Below are positions 62,661-64,000 of a DNA stretch of 64,000 bases, piece after piece; the stretch's first letter is position 1; each line of letters starts with the position of its first letter. The translations under genes and the position numbers were made by a program. The DNA comes from Pseudomonas sp. 8Z. GTDB lineage: Bacteria; Pseudomonadota; Gammaproteobacteria; Pseudomonadales; Pseudomonadaceae. The DNA is taken from the NCBI RefSeq assembly GCF_902506535.1, contig NZ_LR733825.1, positions 437,206 to 501,205 of the forward strand, read 5' to 3'. Under the pieces are notes generated by a model. The model was not told where the DNA came from. It saw only the letters and a list, made by a program, of their open reading frames with translations, and made no database searches.

Positions 62661-63871
62661 CAAACCCGCGCGGCGGTGATGGCGGCGCTGCCCCAGGTGG
62701 TGCGCCAGCGCTGTTTGACGCCATACAGACCGATCCAGGCCAAAACGCCAAGGCTGGCGAACAGCCACAGGCCAAGCTGATAACCGCCGGTATGCTGCTT
62801 GATGGCGCCCAGGCCGGCTGCCAGCAAGAAACCGCCAATGCCGCCGGCCATGCCAATCAGGCCGGTCATGACGCCAATTTCCTTGCTGAAACGCTGCGGC
62901 ACCAGTTGGAACACCGCGCCGTTACCGGCTCCCAAGCCAAGCATGGCGACGACGAACAAGGCCAGTGCCGCATTGGAACTGGGCAGGTTGAAGCCGACGA
63001 TGGCAATGCACGACGAGGCGATGGCGTACATCACCAGCAAGCTGCGGATACCACCGATACGGTCGGCCAGCGCGCCGCCCAGTGGGCGCAGCAGGCTGCC
63101 GGCGAAGACGCAGGCCGCGGTGTAGTAGCCGGCAGTCACCGGGTTGAGCTGGTACTGGTCGCTGAAGTAGCCGGGCAGGGCGCTGGCCAGGCCGATGAAG
63201 CCGCCAAAGGTGATGCTGTAGAAGAACATGAACCACCAGCTATCACGATCACCCAGGGCTTTGAGGTAGTCAGCGAAGGCTTTGGGTTTGGGGCGGCTGG
63301 GTGCGTTGCGTGCCAGCATGGCAAAGAGCACCAGCGTCACCAGCAGCGGTGCCAGGGCCCAACCGAAGACGTTCTGCCAACCGAACAGTGCCGCCAGGCC
63401 CGGCGCAAACAGCGCGGCAAGCACGGTGCCGGAATTACCGGCACCGGCGATACCCATGGCTTTACCCTGATGCTGCGCGGGGTACCACTGCGACGCCAGC
63501 GGCAAGGCGACGGCAAAGGAAGCCCCCGCGAAACCGAGGAACAGCCCCAGCAGCAACGCCTGTTCGTAGCTGCCGATACCGATTTGCCAGGCGCCGAACA
63601 AGGCTGTGATGACCACCACCTGACCGATCAGGCCAGCGGTCTTTGGCGAAAGTCGATCCGCGAGAAAACCCATGAGCAGGCGCAGCACCGCGCCAGCGAG
63701 AATCGGGGTGGCTACCATCAGGCCGCGTTGCTGGGCGTTCAGCGCCAGGTCGGTGGCAATCTGTACGGCAAGCGGGCCGAGCAGGTACCAGACCATAAAA
63801 CTCAGGTCGAAATAGAGAAAGGCAGCAAACAGGGTCGGGGCGTGGCCGGCCTTCCAGAAACTCGTGTTCAT
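62660..63871 (-). CDS. nasA: MFS nitrate/nitrite transporter (NasA/NarK type)
   Basis: A 403-residue major facilitator with about 12 membrane segments. NARK family motifs are visible: ATPILAGAVLRLLMGFLADR, AGAGNSGTVLAALFAPGLA (nitrate signature) and GLGAGNGAVFQLVPQRF with the second signature GMAGGIGGFLLAAGLG. It brings in nitrate for the downstream reductases. Coupled to the kinase gene. Confidence 0.94.
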   Translation of the reverse strand: MNTSFWKAGHAPTLFAAFLYFDLSFMVWYLLGPLAVQIATDLALNAQQRGLMVATPILAGAVLRLLMGFLADRLSPKTAGLIGQVVVITALFGAWQIGIGSYEQALLLGLFLGFAGASFAVALPLASQWYPAQHQGKAMGIAGAGNSGTVLAALFAPGLAALFGWQNVFGWALAPLLVTLVLFAMLARNAPSRPKPKAFADYLKALGDRDSWWFMFFYSITFGGFIGLASALPGYFSDQYQLNPVTAGYYTAACVFAGSLLRPLGGALADRIGGIRSLLVMYAIASSCIAIVGFNLPSSNAALALFVVAMLGLGAGNGAVFQLVPQRFSKEIGVMTGLIGMAGGIGGFLLAAGLGAIKQHTGGYQLGLWLFASLGVLAWIGLYGVKQRWRTTWGSAAITAARV

Positions 63872-64000
63872 CGATCACCTCGTCAGCTTGATGAGCCCGG
63901 CGGACAGGGACGCGCGAGTGGAAACGGCGGCCGTGTCTGCGGAGCTACGTGTTTAGCGTAGTTCGTGGCCTAGGCCACGGCAGGTTCGAACGAATGGCGA
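63872..64000 (-). other. Leader region of the nitrate transporter gene (partial)
   Basis: No gene seen. A perfect 16-base palindrome CGTGGCCTAGGCCACG lies at 63964-63979. The promoter probably lies beyond the window. Confidence 0.4.

Overview
The window looks like chromosome of a Pseudomonas, most likely the P. mendocina/oleovorans/alcaligenes side of the genus. The evidence is gene order. secDF-suhB-trmJ-cysE-isc-ndk-rlmN-pilF-rodZ-ispG-hisS-bamB-der-leuA and ppsRA-rraA-cmaX-crfX-cmpX-sigX-oprF-cobA-nas-nirBD are both arrangements I know from P. aeruginosa. The 16S rRNA, the REP-like repeats and the GC-rich codon use agree. The species call is inference.

Layout. Positions 1-28.5 kb hold conserved housekeeping genes: protein export (secD, cut by the window edge, and secF), suhB, trmJ, cysE, the complete iscRSUA-hscBA-fdx-iscX iron-sulphur operon, ndk, rlmN, pilF, rodZ, ispG, hisS, a YfgM-like protein, bamB and der. 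Then come an aminotransferase/omega-amidase pair, a zinc alcohol dehydrogenase, a secreted protein with a GEVED-like domain and five repeats, and leuA with a possible leader peptide. Positions 28.7-30.4 kb encode a flagellin whose variable region is replaced by a zinc-metalloprotease domain with HEMAH and WFIEGSAE (flagellinolysin type), away from any flagellar gene.

Positions 30.8-34.0 kb are a patchwork of accessory relics: an orphan HigA antitoxin, a gene tail, a group II intron 5' fragment, and two integron-type gene cassettes with attC sites. The cassettes lie between the ends of two broken IS1111-attC-type elements. One broken element keeps its recombinase and left end; the other keeps only its right non-coding end.

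Positions 34.08-39.28 kb are a full rRNA operon (16S, tRNA-Ile, tRNA-Ala, 23S, 5S). Both flanks are abnormal. On the 5' side the IS recombinase runs into the rrn leader, so no rrn promoter is seen. On the 3' side the sequence stops in what looks like half a terminator and meets a perfect 67-bp inverted repeat that contains the ribosome-binding site and start codon of prpC. prpC-acnD-prpF follow without prpB, prpR or prpD.

Positions 44.6-64 kb are conserved again: a LysE exporter, the divergent ppsR/ppsA pair, an esterase-like hydrolase, rraA, the cell-envelope stress cluster cmaX-crfX-cmpX-sigX-oprF, and a minus-strand nitrate assimilation region. That region has an MFS nitrate transporter, a coupled PP2C-kinase fusion, and nirB-nirD-nitrate reductase-cobA behind a sigma-54 promoter and a leader terminator.

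The strongest leads are the protease-bearing flagellin, the cassette/IS1111 relic with split recombinase and guide-RNA-type ends, the rRNA operon without a visible promoter, and the long palindrome at prpC. The last two could be real rearrangements or assembly joins; read-level data must decide.
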